A model generated the notes under the pieces. That model saw nothing but the letters and a program-made list of their open reading frames with translations. It was not told the origin of the DNA and made no database searches. DNA of 64,000 bases. Source: Gp6-AA40 sp036802945. Its GTDB lineage: Bacteria; Acidobacteriota; Vicinamibacteria; Vicinamibacterales; UBA2999. The translations under genes and the position numbers were made by a program. The DNA lies in the NCBI GenBank assembly GCA_036802945.1, contig DAIRVG010000003.1, positions 77,263 to 141,262 of the forward strand. Reading direction: 5' to 3'. Shown here in pieces: positions 32,158-42,911 of this stretch (positions are counted from its first letter, which is position 1; each line of letters begins with the position of its first letter).

Positions 32158-32983
32158 GCAACCACAACGGCCACGAAGGCGTACAAAACTTTGTCTTCTT
32201 CGCGTGGTGCGCTTCGTGCCCTTCGTGGTTCCGTACGTCTTTGTGCCCTCCGCTACGCGATGGGCCGATAGTGCCCACGACCGCGAAGCCGCCGGGCATG
32301 AGTCGTGGGCTGACGGTCACGCGGCTGAGCCCGTGGCCGACGCTGGCGGCGCGGCCTGAAACGATCCCCAGCGCGGTGCCGAAGACCACGTCCGACGCGA
32401 AGTGCTGGCGATCGACCATGCGCGAGACGCTGACGTACCCGCCAAGCGCATAGAACGGCACCGCGACTTTCCATCCATAGTGTTCCTGAATGACGGCAGC
32501 CGTGGCGAATGTCGCCGAAGTGTGGCCCGACGGGAACGAACGGCTCGATCCGTTGGGGCGCGTGCGATCGACGGCGAACTTGAGTCCCTGGGTCAGGACG
32601 CCGTTGACGATTTGCGCGTCCACGAGGTCCGCTCCCAGCGCGCCGACGCGCGCGCTGTGTGAGGCGCGGCCGATGATGTACATGCCGAGCGCAAAGGCGC
32701 CCTGTTCCGCGCCGTCGCCAATCGACGCGCCGGCCTTGAAGAAACGCTTGCGCGCGCCGGTGTCCGCCTGGATCCGCCCGGCAATGTCGTCGTCTTTCGG
32801 ATGGACGGCCGCTGTGCCTCCGCCGCCAATGCCGAGGATGATCGCGTTGGACGGCGTGAACAGGTGCGCGAAATCACCCGGGAGGCTCGTGAACAGTGAC
32901 GCGACCGACTGTGCGCCGGCCGGCGCCGCGCACAGCAGGCAGAGCACCAGAGCCAGGAGAGTGCGCTGGGGGCGGATCATCAA
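32147..32983 (-). CDS. PAP2-superfamily phosphatase with a repeat-encoded C-terminus
   Basis: A 278-residue secreted or membrane phosphatase with signal peptide (TLLALVLCLLCAAPAGAQ). The acid-phosphatase signature is present: KFAVDRTRP, then FPSGHTSATFA, then SRMVDRQHFASDV, giving the conserved lysine, arginines, serine and both histidines. Family sequence ends near VVGTIGPSRS; the remaining RNHEGHEAHHAKKTKF tail is the translation of the intergenic repeat and is unlikely to matter for function. The start ATG overlaps the stop of the upstream outer-membrane protein gene by four bases. Substrates may be polyprenyl or lipid phosphates, but this is not shown. Confidence 0.88.
   Translation of the reverse strand: MMIRPQRTLLALVLCLLCAAPAGAQSVASLFTSLPGDFAHLFTPSNAIILGIGGGGTAAVHPKDDDIAGRIQADTGARKRFFKAGASIGDGAEQGAFALGMYIIGRASHSARVGALGADLVDAQIVNGVLTQGLKFAVDRTRPNGSSRSFPSGHTSATFATAAVIQEHYGWKVAVPFYALGGYVSVSRMVDRQHFASDVVFGTALGIVSGRAASVGHGLSRVTVSPRLMPGGFAVVGTIGPSRSGGHKDVRNHEGHEAHHAKKTKFCTPSWPLWLPSR
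32158..32232. repeat. Paired-arm CACGAAGG word repeat running into the PAP2 reading frame
   Basis: The left arm starts right after the ilvD stop TAG and contains CCACAACGG and CCACGAAGG. The right arm contains CTTCGTGCC and CTTCGTGGT. On the minus strand it is translated as the last 24 or so residues of the PAP2 protein. Confidence 0.88.
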
Positions 32984-33678
32984 TCAGAAAGCCGCAGCCC
33001 GATGCCGAAATCGACGTGTCGCGTGAAGAAGGCGCCGGAGATCTCTGCGGCCGCGGCGCGGAGATGCTTCTCGTTCACTCGCGTGATGCGCGCGTCGGCG
33101 ATTCCGTAGACGAATTGCCAGATGCGAAACTCGGCGCCCGCTCCGACCTGCCAGGCGAATCCGCCGTACTGATACTGCTCCTGGTGAATGCTGCGGAATG
33201 TCGATTCGACGTGAGGTGTCGAGATCCCCGCACCGCCGCGGACGACGAACGCGCAGTGACCGTCGCAGGCTGGCGTGAATCTGTACGCCACATTTCCGAG
33301 CAGGAAGTTGAGTCCGTGCGACTGCTGGAAGGCGTTGAGCTCCTGCGCGCGCGAATCGAACTGCGCAATCGCCTTGGCGTGAGTCCATTCGATCTCGGCG
33401 CCCACGCCGCGAGTCGCGGTGGGCAGCCAGCCGGCACGGACGCCGTAATACCAGGGACTCCGGAACGCCTGTCCTTTGTACACGACATTGGAAATTGTCG
33501 ACGGCGGTCCGCTGGCGGGCGTGACCGTCAGCGTGTTCGATGCAGTGGCGGAGGCGCCCATGTAGCCGCCGAACAGCCAGTCGGCGTGCGCCGCGCGCGG
33601 AGCTGCGAACAAGAGAACACAGAACAGCGCACCGAACCTGAACACGAACCGGCCCGCCGTCGCTCGCCAATGCGTCAC
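32980..33678 (-). CDS. Outer-membrane beta-barrel protein of unknown function
   Basis: A protein of about 232 residues from GTG 33678, chosen because it is followed at once by a signal peptide (RFVFRFGALFCVLLFAAPRAAHA). The frame is open back to 33786, overlapping the ftsH stop, but the extra residues are low-complexity Ser/Ala/Arg. The mature protein has alternating aromatic strands (WYYGVRAGWLPTATRGVGAEIEWTHAK, YQYGGFAWQVGAGAEFRIWQF) and ends FGIGLRLSD, as in small porin-like barrels. A cysteine pair (CDGHC) lies in a predicted loop. It overlaps the PAP2 start, suggesting a two-gene unit. Confidence 0.7.
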   Translation of the reverse strand: MTHWRATAGRFVFRFGALFCVLLFAAPRAAHADWLFGGYMGASATASNTLTVTPASGPPSTISNVVYKGQAFRSPWYYGVRAGWLPTATRGVGAEIEWTHAKAIAQFDSRAQELNAFQQSHGLNFLLGNVAYRFTPACDGHCAFVVRGGAGISTPHVESTFRSIHQEQYQYGGFAWQVGAGAEFRIWQFVYGIADARITRVNEKHLRAAAAEISGAFFTRHVDFGIGLRLSD

Positions 33679-33683
33679 GGGCG

Positions 33684-33703
33684 AGCTATGGCGAGGCCTC
33701 GCC
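33684..33703. repeat. GGCGAGGCCTCGCC palindrome
   Basis: A perfect 14-base palindrome at 33690-33703, preceded by GCTATG and followed by GAAGC. A near copy with the same flanks is at 35734-35746. Both lie at the edges of ftsH. Confidence 0.75.
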
Positions 33704-33772
33704 GAAGCGGCCGAACTCGACGCACGCTGCGAAGGCGGGGAACTTAGCACGGAGAAGCGTGAACGACCCGCT

Positions 33773-35692
33773 TCAGCGGAGTTCATCCGTCGGGAGCGGA
33801 ATCGTTTCCGTCGCCGCTGCTGGCGGGGGAGGCGGGATGCCCATCAGCTGACGCAATTGATCGCCTTCCATGACTTCGATCTCGAGCAGCCGCCGCGTCA
33901 CGGTTTCGAGAATGTCCCTGCGCCTCGTGAGGATCTCGCGCGCCTCGTTGTGCGCGTCGGTCATGATGCGCTTCACTTCGCTGTCGATCAGCCGTCCCGT
34001 GTCCTCCGCGTATGCGCCGCGCTCCGGACCGATCTGCATTTCGAGGAACTTGCTGCGCTTGTGGCCGTCGTAGTTGATGGCGCCGAGCGCGTCGCTCATG
34101 CCCCATTCAGTGACCATGGCGCGCGCGATGTCTGTGGCGCGCAGGAGGTCGTTCTGCGCGCCTGTTGAGATCTCACCGAGCGCAATCTCCTCGGCGGTGC
34201 GCCCGCCCAGAAGCACCGCGAGCTGATTGAGCAGATCCTTTCGTTGCAACAGGTACCGATCCTCGAGCGGAAGCTGCATCGTGTACCCGAGGGCGCCGAA
34301 CCCCCGCTGCACGATCGAGATCTTGTGCACGGGATCCATGCCGGGGATCGACGTGGCGACGATCGCGTGGCCTGACTCGTGGTACGCGACGATCTCCCGC
34401 TCCTTCGAACTCATCACGCGCTTCTTTTCGAGCCCGGCGATGAGCCGATCGATTGCCTCGTCGAAGTCCGACGGTTCGACGGCGGTCTTGTCCTTGCGCG
34501 CGGCGAGCAGTGCCGCTTCATTCACGAGATTCGCGAGGTCCGCGCCCGCGAACCCCGTGGTGCGCGCGGCCACGATCCTCAGGTCGACATTCGCAGCAAG
34601 CTTCACGTTCTTCGTGTGGATGCGCAGCACTTCCTCGCGCCCCTTCACGTCGGGCTTGTCGACCAGCACCTGCCGATCGAAGCGCCCGGGTCGGAGCAGG
34701 GCAGGGTCGAGCACCTCGGGGCGATTCGTCGCGCCCATGATGATGATCGCCTTGTGCGAGTCGAACCCGTCCATCTCGGCGAGCAACTGGTTGAGCGTCT
34801 GTTCGCGCTCCTCGTGCGACCCCATCGGGCTCTGCACCCGCGCGCGCCCGAGCGCGTCGAGCTCGTCGATGAAGATGATGCAGGGCGCCTTCGCCTCCGC
34901 CTGCGAGAACAGGTCCCGCACGCGCGCCGCGCCGACGCCGACGAACATCTCAACGAATTCCGATCCGCTCAGGCTGAAGAACGGAACCTTTGCTTCGCCC
35001 GCGACGGCGCGCGCCAGCAGCGTCTTCCCGGTTCCGGGCGGGCCGACCAGCAGAACGCCTTTCGGGATGTGTCCGCCGAGCGTCGTGTATTTCTTCGGGG
35101 TCTTGAGAAACTCGACAATCTCTTTGAGTTCCTGTTCGGCTTCGTCCACGCCAGCGACGTCGGCAAAGCTCACCTTCACATCGTCCTCGGAGAACACACG
35201 ATGTTTGCTGCGCGCGAACGACATCACGCCGCCCTCGGCGCCGCTCATGCGTCTGAAGAAGAAGCTCCAGACGGCGAACAACAGCAGCAGGGGCACAACC
35301 CAGCCGAGGATTTCAGGCAGCCAGCGGCTGACCGTCTCGCCGGTGTACTTCACGCTGGCGGCCTCGAGGTCCTCGATGAGCTTCGGGTCCTCGATCCGCG
35401 TCGTGCCGAAGTTGCGCCCCCCGTTGGTGTCGCGTTTGTAAGTGCCGCGGATCGACTGGTCGCCGACGAACACCTCGGCGACCTGGCCGGACCGGATCGC
35501 CTGCTTGAACTCGCTGTACGAGATCTGCCGTCCCGCGGGCGCCATGAACCACGCCTGGGTGAGCGCGAGCAGAAAGAGGAGCCCGAGGATGTACCACACG
35601 GCGCCGCCCGGCCGGCCGGACGTCAGCGAGCGGCGGTCACCGGGTCGCTTGTCCCGCGGATTCATTCCTGGTGGGTTTCTGAGATTTGCCAT
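33773..35692 (-). CDS. ftsH: ATP-dependent zinc metalloprotease FtsH
   Basis: A 639-residue membrane-anchored AAA+ protease degrading misfolded and regulatory proteins. There are two membrane helices (VWYILGLLFLLALTQAWFM and WVVPLLLLFAVWSFFF) around a periplasmic domain, then Walker A GPPGTGKT at 217-224, Walker B IIFIDELDALG, the second region of homology ATNRPEVLDPALLRPGRFD and zinc motif HESGH near residue 436. The C-terminal helix and proline-rich tail are normal. It lies downstream of clpB and upstream of the outer-membrane/PAP2 pair, so it may share the HspR-controlled transcript. Confidence 0.96.
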   Translation of the reverse strand: MANLRNPPGMNPRDKRPGDRRSLTSGRPGGAVWYILGLLFLLALTQAWFMAPAGRQISYSEFKQAIRSGQVAEVFVGDQSIRGTYKRDTNGGRNFGTTRIEDPKLIEDLEAASVKYTGETVSRWLPEILGWVVPLLLLFAVWSFFFRRMSGAEGGVMSFARSKHRVFSEDDVKVSFADVAGVDEAEQELKEIVEFLKTPKKYTTLGGHIPKGVLLVGPPGTGKTLLARAVAGEAKVPFFSLSGSEFVEMFVGVGAARVRDLFSQAEAKAPCIIFIDELDALGRARVQSPMGSHEEREQTLNQLLAEMDGFDSHKAIIIMGATNRPEVLDPALLRPGRFDRQVLVDKPDVKGREEVLRIHTKNVKLAANVDLRIVAARTTGFAGADLANLVNEAALLAARKDKTAVEPSDFDEAIDRLIAGLEKKRVMSSKEREIVAYHESGHAIVATSIPGMDPVHKISIVQRGFGALGYTMQLPLEDRYLLQRKDLLNQLAVLLGGRTAEEIALGEISTGAQNDLLRATDIARAMVTEWGMSDALGAINYDGHKRSKFLEMQIGPERGAYAEDTGRLIDSEVKRIMTDAHNEAREILTRRRDILETVTRRLLEIEVMEGDQLRQLMGIPPPPPAAATETIPLPTDELR

Positions 35693-35789
35693 TTATCGAC
35701 AGCGGGTCCAACCGCCTCCGCGCTTTGCGCTACGGCGAGTCTCGCCGAAGCCGAAAGGCGACGGCGGAAGGACCCGCCCTACGGTGCCT

Positions 35790-38405
<2,616 letters not shown>

Positions 38406-38434
38406 GTGTTGAATTCGTAACGACGCTCACTCCA

Positions 38435-38513
38435 ACAAGCCACGGAGGCACGGAGTCACGGAGAAAAAAAGTCTTTTGCCTCCGTGTCTCTGTGTCTCCG
38501 TGGCCTGTCGCAG
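38435..38513. repeat. Paired-arm CACGGAG word repeat between cbpA and clpB
   Basis: The left arm CCACGGAGGCACGGAGTCAC (38439-38458) and right arm of CTCCGTGTCTCTGTGTCTCC type (38480-38499) are inverted octamer arrays around an A-tract/T-rich loop. It lies just 5' of the clpB ATG on the coding strand, in its leader. Confidence 0.88.
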
Positions 38514-38533
38514 TGAATGTCGCGCCCTCCTTA

Positions 38534-39538
38534 CTATGCCGCGCTATGTTTCTTCGCGGCGGAATCGCTCAATTTCGCGAGCGCCTCGTAGTGCTGGCGC
38601 GCCTCGGGCGACAGCTCCGTGGGGAGCTGGATCTCGACCCGTGCATAAGCGTCGCCCTTGTCCTCAGGCTTGCCGACGGCGGGCATCCCGTAACCTTTCA
38701 GCCGGAACATCTGGCCGTTCTGCGTAAGCCCGGGGATCTTGAGCCGCACGGCCTTGCCGGAAATCGTCGGCACCTCGACCTCGCCGCCCAGCACCGCCGT
38801 TGTCACCGGCAGCGGCGCCTTCACGTAGAGATCGCGCCCCTTGCGCTCGAAGAGCGAGTGCGGCGCGAGTCGCACGCGCAGGTAGAGATCGCCCGAAGGA
38901 GCACCGCCGCTTCCTTGTTCGCCTTCGCCCGAGATGCGGACGCGCGATCCGTCGCCGACGCCCGCCGGAATGCGCACATCGACGGTCCGTGCGTGGCCGT
39001 CGTGTTTGAGCGACAGCCGGCGCGTGGCGCCGTTGTAGGCATCTTCAAGCGATAGTTCGATCTCATGCTCGACGTCGCGTCCCTGTCGCTGACGCACGCG
39101 ACCGCGATTGCCTGTGCCCCCGCGCGAAGACGACTCGCGCTGACCGAATCCGCCCCCGCCCCCGAAGAACGTGGTGAAGAAGTCGGAGAACGGGTTCTGG
39201 TCTCCGAACATCTCCTCCATTTCTTCCTGCGTCATGGTGCGGAAGCCGCCGCTCTGACCAGGACTGCCGCCGGCGAACGGATTCGGGCCGCCCTGCGCCT
39301 CCGCCTGCTCGTACGCGCGCCAGTTGGCGCCCAGCTCGTCGTATTTCTTTCGTTTCGCGGGATCGCCGAGCACCTCGTAAGCCTCGTTGATCTCCTTGAA
39401 GCGCGACTCCGCCGCCTTGTCGCCCGGGTTCACGTCCGGGTGATGCTTGCGCGCGAGCTTCCGGAAAGCCTGCTTGATCTCCTTCTCGGTGGAGCTCTTA
39501 TTCACGCCAAGCGTCGCGTAGTAATCCTTGAATTCCAT
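38534..39538 (-). CDS. cbpA: DnaJ-class co-chaperone, CbpA type
   Basis: A 334-residue J-domain protein that stimulates DnaK ATPase. The J domain (KDYYATLGVNKSSTEKEIKQ, RKLARKHHPDVNPGDKAAE) includes the HPD triad. A Gly/Phe-rich linker (FFGGGGGFGQRESS) leads to the two C-terminal substrate-binding barrels (VRLAPHSLFERKGRDLYV, KIPGLTQNGQMFRLKGYGMP). The CxxCxGxG zinc fingers of true DnaJ are absent, so this is the CbpA form. ATG 39538 is preferred over an in-frame start at 39574. Its place between hspR and clpB is typical of HspR-controlled chaperone operons. Confidence 0.9.
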   Translation of the reverse strand: MEFKDYYATLGVNKSSTEKEIKQAFRKLARKHHPDVNPGDKAAESRFKEINEAYEVLGDPAKRKKYDELGANWRAYEQAEAQGGPNPFAGGSPGQSGGFRTMTQEEMEEMFGDQNPFSDFFTTFFGGGGGFGQRESSSRGGTGNRGRVRQRQGRDVEHEIELSLEDAYNGATRRLSLKHDGHARTVDVRIPAGVGDGSRVRISGEGEQGSGGAPSGDLYLRVRLAPHSLFERKGRDLYVKAPLPVTTAVLGGEVEVPTISGKAVRLKIPGLTQNGQMFRLKGYGMPAVGKPEDKGDAYARVEIQLPTELSPEARQHYEALAKLSDSAAKKHSAA

Positions 39539-39569
39539 AGCGGCTTCGCTGCCAAGCTCACGAAGGCGG

Positions 39570-39620
39570 ATCAACCACGAAGGTCGCGTCCTTCGTGGCT
39601 GAAGCGGCTCCGTGGTTGAT
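39570..39620. repeat. ATCAACCACGAAGG inverted repeat between hspR and cbpA
   Basis: ATCAACCACGAAGG (39570-39583) faces CCTTCGTGGCTGA (39589-39601) and CCGTGGTTGAT (39610-39620). It fills the gap between the hspR stop and the cbpA start and belongs to the CACGAAGG word family. Confidence 0.82.
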
Positions 39621-39626
39621 CGCGGC

Positions 39627-39971
39627 TCATAGCCCGATCATCTCGTTCAATCTGCGTATTTCCGAGAGTAATTGCCGGCGACCGGCGCCCGTGCTCAACG
39701 CGGTCTCGTCCATCAGCGGCTGGATGCGATGCATGACTTCGGCGATCGACAGCAGCCGCTGCACGCCTGCGAGGTTGATGCCGAGTTCATCGACGAGATG
39801 TTTGATCATGCGCAGGCGCTCCAGCTCTTCGCGTGAATAAAGACGCATACTGCCCACCGTCCGCGACGGCTGAATCAGCCCCAGACGCTCGTACTTGCGC
39901 AGCGTTTGGGGATGCAGGTCGAGCATCTCCGCCGCTGTGCTAATGAGAAAGAGCTCCTGATCGACAGCCAT
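39627..39971 (-). CDS. hspR: MerR-family heat-shock repressor HspR
   Basis: A 114-residue MerR-type regulator: FLISTAAEMLDLHPQTLRKYERLGLIQPSR is the winged helix-turn-helix in the HspR form, and MRLYSREELERLRMIKHLVDELGINLAGVQ is the conserved second part. HspR represses dnaK/clpB-type operons and is released under heat stress. Here it is first in an hspR-cbpA-clpB series, as expected for autoregulation. A promoter with an overlapping palindrome lies upstream at 40025-40054. The palindrome is not a recognisable HAIR box, so the operator assignment is inferred from position. Confidence 0.9.
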   Translation of the reverse strand: MAVDQELFLISTAAEMLDLHPQTLRKYERLGLIQPSRTVGSMRLYSREELERLRMIKHLVDELGINLAGVQRLLSIAEVMHRIQPLMDETALSTGAGRRQLLSEIRRLNEMIGL

Positions 39972-40024
39972 ACCCAGAACCTAAGACGCTGAGTCGAGTG
40001 AATACATCTCCCTAATACAGATCG

Positions 40025-40054
40025 AGTCTAAAAGTTGATACGGATCGTGTCAAC
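40025..40054 (-). promoter_or_regulatory. hspR promoter with overlapping palindromic operator
   Basis: On the minus strand TTGACA (40048-40053) and TAGACT (40025-40030) are 17 bases apart. A 21-base imperfect palindrome, GTTGATACG facing CGTGTCAAC (40034-40054), covers the -35 element; eight of ten base pairs match. Repressor binding there would block the promoter, fitting HspR autoregulation. Confidence 0.65.
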
Positions 40055-40068
40055 CTCATGTTCCTTGT

Positions 40069-40190
40069 CTCGAGATTCGGGATTCGGGCTTCGTGGTGCA
40101 AGGTTCGGGGATTCGCGGTTCGGGATTCGAGCCGCGCCCGGGGGATTGGAGTTCCGAATCCCGAATCCCCGAACCCGACTCCCGAGTAGG
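40069..40190. repeat. Paired-arm GATTCGG word repeat upstream of terC
   Basis: The left arm (GATTCGG and GGGATTCG words, 40073-40128) and right arm (CCGAATCCCGAATCCCCGAA, about 40154-40173) are inverted. The element lies between the hspR promoter and the terC gene. Confidence 0.85.
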
Positions 40191-40205
40191 ATTAGGGACT
40201 TCTCG

Positions 40206-40973
40206 ATGGTCTCCGCGTTCCTGACAGTGGCCCTCCTTGTCGTGCTCGAGGCGATGCTCAGCGCCGACAACGCGCTCGTGATGGCTGTCATCGTCCTGGG
40301 CCTGCCGCGCAACCAGCAGAAGAAAGCACTGCGCCAGGGGCTGGCGGGCGCCTTCACCTCGCGCATTGCCGCGACCGTGCTGGCGGTGAACCTGATTCGC
40401 GTCCTGTGGGTGAAGCTGATTGGCGGCGTCTACCTGCTGTACCTGGCCTACTCCCATTTCCGGGGACATTCGGGGCCGGGCGGGCGTCAGACGGCGCAGA
40501 AGGCGAAGCCGATGTTCGGCCTTTCGACGTACTGGGCGACCGTCGTCCGCGTCGAGGCCGTCAACCTGATGTTCTCGATCGATTCGATACTGGTCGCGGT
40601 TGCCATGTCCCGCAACATCTGGATTGTGATGACGGGTGGTATCCTCGGCCTCGTCGCGATGCGGGTGATCGCGGCGCAACTGCTTCGGCTGGTTGAGCGC
40701 TATCCGTCGCTCGTCGACGCCGCCTTCATCATCATCGCGTGGATCGGCATCGCGCTGTCGCTCGAGTATCTCTACGCGATCGGCTTCGTGCATTTCGAGG
40801 TATCCAAGACCGCGTCGCTTGCGCTGGTGGTCGGTATCTTTGCGGTCGCGTATCTATATGCACGCGCGAAGGGGCCGGTGGCAAAACCGGCTGACGATCT
40901 CGAGGAGCAAGCCGCGGAACTCCTCGCGTCTGGGGCGGACGTCACCCAAAACCGTCAAGTCAGGCCGCTGTAG
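40206..40973 (+). CDS. TerC-family integral membrane protein
   Basis: A 255-residue membrane protein with about seven helices. The conserved TerC acidic motifs are visible: EAMLSADNALVMAVIVLGLP in the first helix pair and VEAVNLMFSIDSILVAVAMS in the middle, plus SLVDAAFIIIAWIGIALSLE. TerC proteins are linked to tellurium or manganese handling and loading of exported metalloproteins; the exact role here is unknown. ATG 40206 is used. The C-terminal tail after KGPVAKPADD is acidic and cytoplasmic. No ter operon is adjacent. Confidence 0.86.
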   Translation: MVSAFLTVALLVVLEAMLSADNALVMAVIVLGLPRNQQKKALRQGLAGAFTSRIAATVLAVNLIRVLWVKLIGGVYLLYLAYSHFRGHSGPGGRQTAQKAKPMFGLSTYWATVVRVEAVNLMFSIDSILVAVAMSRNIWIVMTGGILGLVAMRVIAAQLLRLVERYPSLVDAAFIIIAWIGIALSLEYLYAIGFVHFEVSKTASLALVVGIFAVAYLYARAKGPVAKPADDLEEQAAELLASGADVTQNRQVRPL

Positions 40974-41018
40974 GACGGGCCTTGTTAGGCGCCTGTCGAC
41001 GTCTTACCTGCGGACTTA

Positions 41019-41059
41019 GGGCTTGGGATTTGGGATTTGGGATTTGGGATTTGGGATTT
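41019..41059. repeat. GGGATTT heptamer tandem array
   Basis: About five copies of the heptamer GGGATTT, almost perfect, between the terC and M28 peptidase stop codons. It is a single arm with no inverted partner. Confidence 0.88.
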
Positions 41060-41064
41060 CAGAC

Positions 41065-42882
41065 TTACCGACGTCCTCCGGGCGTCAGCTGAACCTCCCG
41101 TCGTTGTCCACCCCTCATGAAGACGACCTTGACGGGGGTGTCAGCCTTCAGCAATTCCAGAGCGAACGTATAGTCGTAGATATTCGTGATCGACTGGCCG
41201 GCGATCTCGGTGATGACGTCGCCCTTCATCAAGCCGGCCTTCTCGGCGGGTCCGCCGCCCACGACGCCTGCAAGCAGCAGCCCTTTGGCCTCGGTCGTGT
41301 AATCCGGAATCGTGCCGGTCGTGACTCGGACGCCTGCGAGCGATGCTCCCGTCGCCGGCGGATCGACCTTCGTGAACTGCGGCGCCATGTCGACGTTCGC
41401 GATGGCGAGGGTAATCGTGGCCGCGAAATCGACTACACGGTCGAGGTCTTCGTAGTTGATCTTGTCCGAGGTGTCGGTCGGGCGGTGGTAGTCGGTATGC
41501 GAGCCGGTCGTGAAAAAGAGGCTGGCAACGCCTGCCTGGTTGAAGCTCGAACTGTCGCTCGGCTGATACGGATCCGGCTGCGCGCTCAGATCGAATCCGG
41601 CGGCGACGTTGGCGCGCTCGAGAATCCGCGGCCACGCCGCGCTCGTGCCGGTGCCTTGCGCCGCCAGCCGATTGTTCTGCATGCGACCGACCATGTCGAA
41701 GTTGAGATACGCGGCAATCTGATCGTTCGCGAACGGCGGCTTCGCGGTGAACGCGTTGGAGCCGACCAGTCCGATCTCCTCTCCCGACCAGAGCGCGAAG
41801 ACGATGTTGCGGCGATGTGGCTGCTTGGCGACCTGCTCGGCAATGGCGAGCACCGCGGCGGAACCCGAGGCATTGTCGTCCGCGCCGTGATGAATCTGTC
41901 CCGCTTCGTCCTTGTTGGCCAGTGACGTCCCGCGCGTGCCGTGACCCAGATGATCGTAATGCGCGCCGACAATCACCCACGGTTTCTCGAAGTCGGGGGT
42001 TGGCGTACCCGCCGGCAGGTAGGCGACCACGTTCCGCCCGGTCTGCTTTTCGCGCACGACTTTCGTCGTCAGATCGACCGTCGCAGGGAGCGCGAAGCCG
42101 CTCACGTGCGGGTTTCCCGAGTCCAGTTCCTGCTGTGCCGCCGCGAGCGATTTCGTCGCGCCCACGAACAGAGCGTTCGCCGTCGTGCCGCTGATGCTTG
42201 CCGCCGGAATGCCCGAGCCTGACAGAGCGGTGTCGAAGTTCATTCGCAGTGCCTGGCCGGCATTGGGGGAGCGAGGCCCGGTGACGATGAGGAGACCTTT
42301 CGCGCCGCGCTGACGGGCCGCGAGCGCTTTGTATCGGAGATCCGAGTAGCGGGCGAGCGCAGCCTTCGTTTGAGGATCGGTGTCCTCCGGGAAGTAGTGG
42401 AGGACCAGTACGATCTTGTCTTTCACATCGAGACCGGCGTAGCTGTCGTAACCAAAGTTCTGCGAGGCCGGGAGGACGAGCCCGTATCCGGCGAATACCA
42501 CCGGTCCGCTCACCTGCGCATCGTCCGAAAAGGAGAGCGCCTGGACCTGCGCACCGCCGTTCAGCGTCTCGGGCGTGAAGCCGTCGCGCCGGATCGTGAT
42601 TGCCGATCCGCCGTCGCGGGTGCCAGCCGTGAACTCGAACGGGAGGAACATGCTCGCGTGGCCGGGCAGCGGCTTCGCGCCGATGCGCGCGAGCTGCATG
42701 GCGAGGTAGTCACCCGCCAGCCGCTCACCTGTGGAGCCTGCCTCGCGTCCTTCGAGACGATCGGAGGCCAGAAACTCCACATGCGCGCGCGTGCGCGACG
42801 CGACCGCCGTTTGCGCATACGGCGTCGCGGTTGAAGCCGTGAGAACGATTGCGAGGAGGATTCGAGAGCGATTCCAAGACAT
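41065..42882 (-). CDS. Secreted M28-family zinc aminopeptidase with PA and PDZ domains
   Basis: A 605-residue exported peptidase. ATG 42882 leads into a signal peptide (SRILLAIVLTASTATPYAQ); the frame is open further upstream but without a signal. A PA-like insert (VVFAGYGLVLP, KDKIVLVLHYFPED) interrupts the catalytic domain, which carries M28 metal ligands: VGAHYDHLG, GADDNASGSAAVL, SGEEIGLVGS, NFDMVGR and the final histidine in HTDYHRPTDT. A PDZ domain (GVVGGGPAEKAGLMKGDVITEI) closes the protein. It sits 29 bases downstream of the TolB-like gene, likely co-transcribed, pointing to periplasmic protein or peptide turnover. Confidence 0.9.
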   Translation of the reverse strand: MSWNRSRILLAIVLTASTATPYAQTAVASRTRAHVEFLASDRLEGREAGSTGERLAGDYLAMQLARIGAKPLPGHASMFLPFEFTAGTRDGGSAITIRRDGFTPETLNGGAQVQALSFSDDAQVSGPVVFAGYGLVLPASQNFGYDSYAGLDVKDKIVLVLHYFPEDTDPQTKAALARYSDLRYKALAARQRGAKGLLIVTGPRSPNAGQALRMNFDTALSGSGIPAASISGTTANALFVGATKSLAAAQQELDSGNPHVSGFALPATVDLTTKVVREKQTGRNVVAYLPAGTPTPDFEKPWVIVGAHYDHLGHGTRGTSLANKDEAGQIHHGADDNASGSAAVLAIAEQVAKQPHRRNIVFALWSGEEIGLVGSNAFTAKPPFANDQIAAYLNFDMVGRMQNNRLAAQGTGTSAAWPRILERANVAAGFDLSAQPDPYQPSDSSSFNQAGVASLFFTTGSHTDYHRPTDTSDKINYEDLDRVVDFAATITLAIANVDMAPQFTKVDPPATGASLAGVRVTTGTIPDYTTEAKGLLLAGVVGGGPAEKAGLMKGDVITEIAGQSITNIYDYTFALELLKADTPVKVVFMRGGQRREVQLTPGGRR

Positions 42883-42911
42883 AAGCAATCTCTGTGTCTC
42901 TCTGGCTTGTC
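42883..42911. repeat. CAGAGAGACACAGAGA word repeat between two peptidase-operon genes
   Basis: On the minus strand the TGA stop of the TolB-like gene is followed directly by GACAAGCCAGAGAGACACAG and then the M28 start. It is a single arm of the CACAGAG word family, starting at a stop codon. Confidence 0.65.

Noticed and set aside
39972..40060. HAIR box (CTTGAGT-N7-ACTCAAG) for HspR
   Set aside because: Only partial ACTC and GAGTC fragments are present. The palindrome at 40034-40054 is different and is reported instead.
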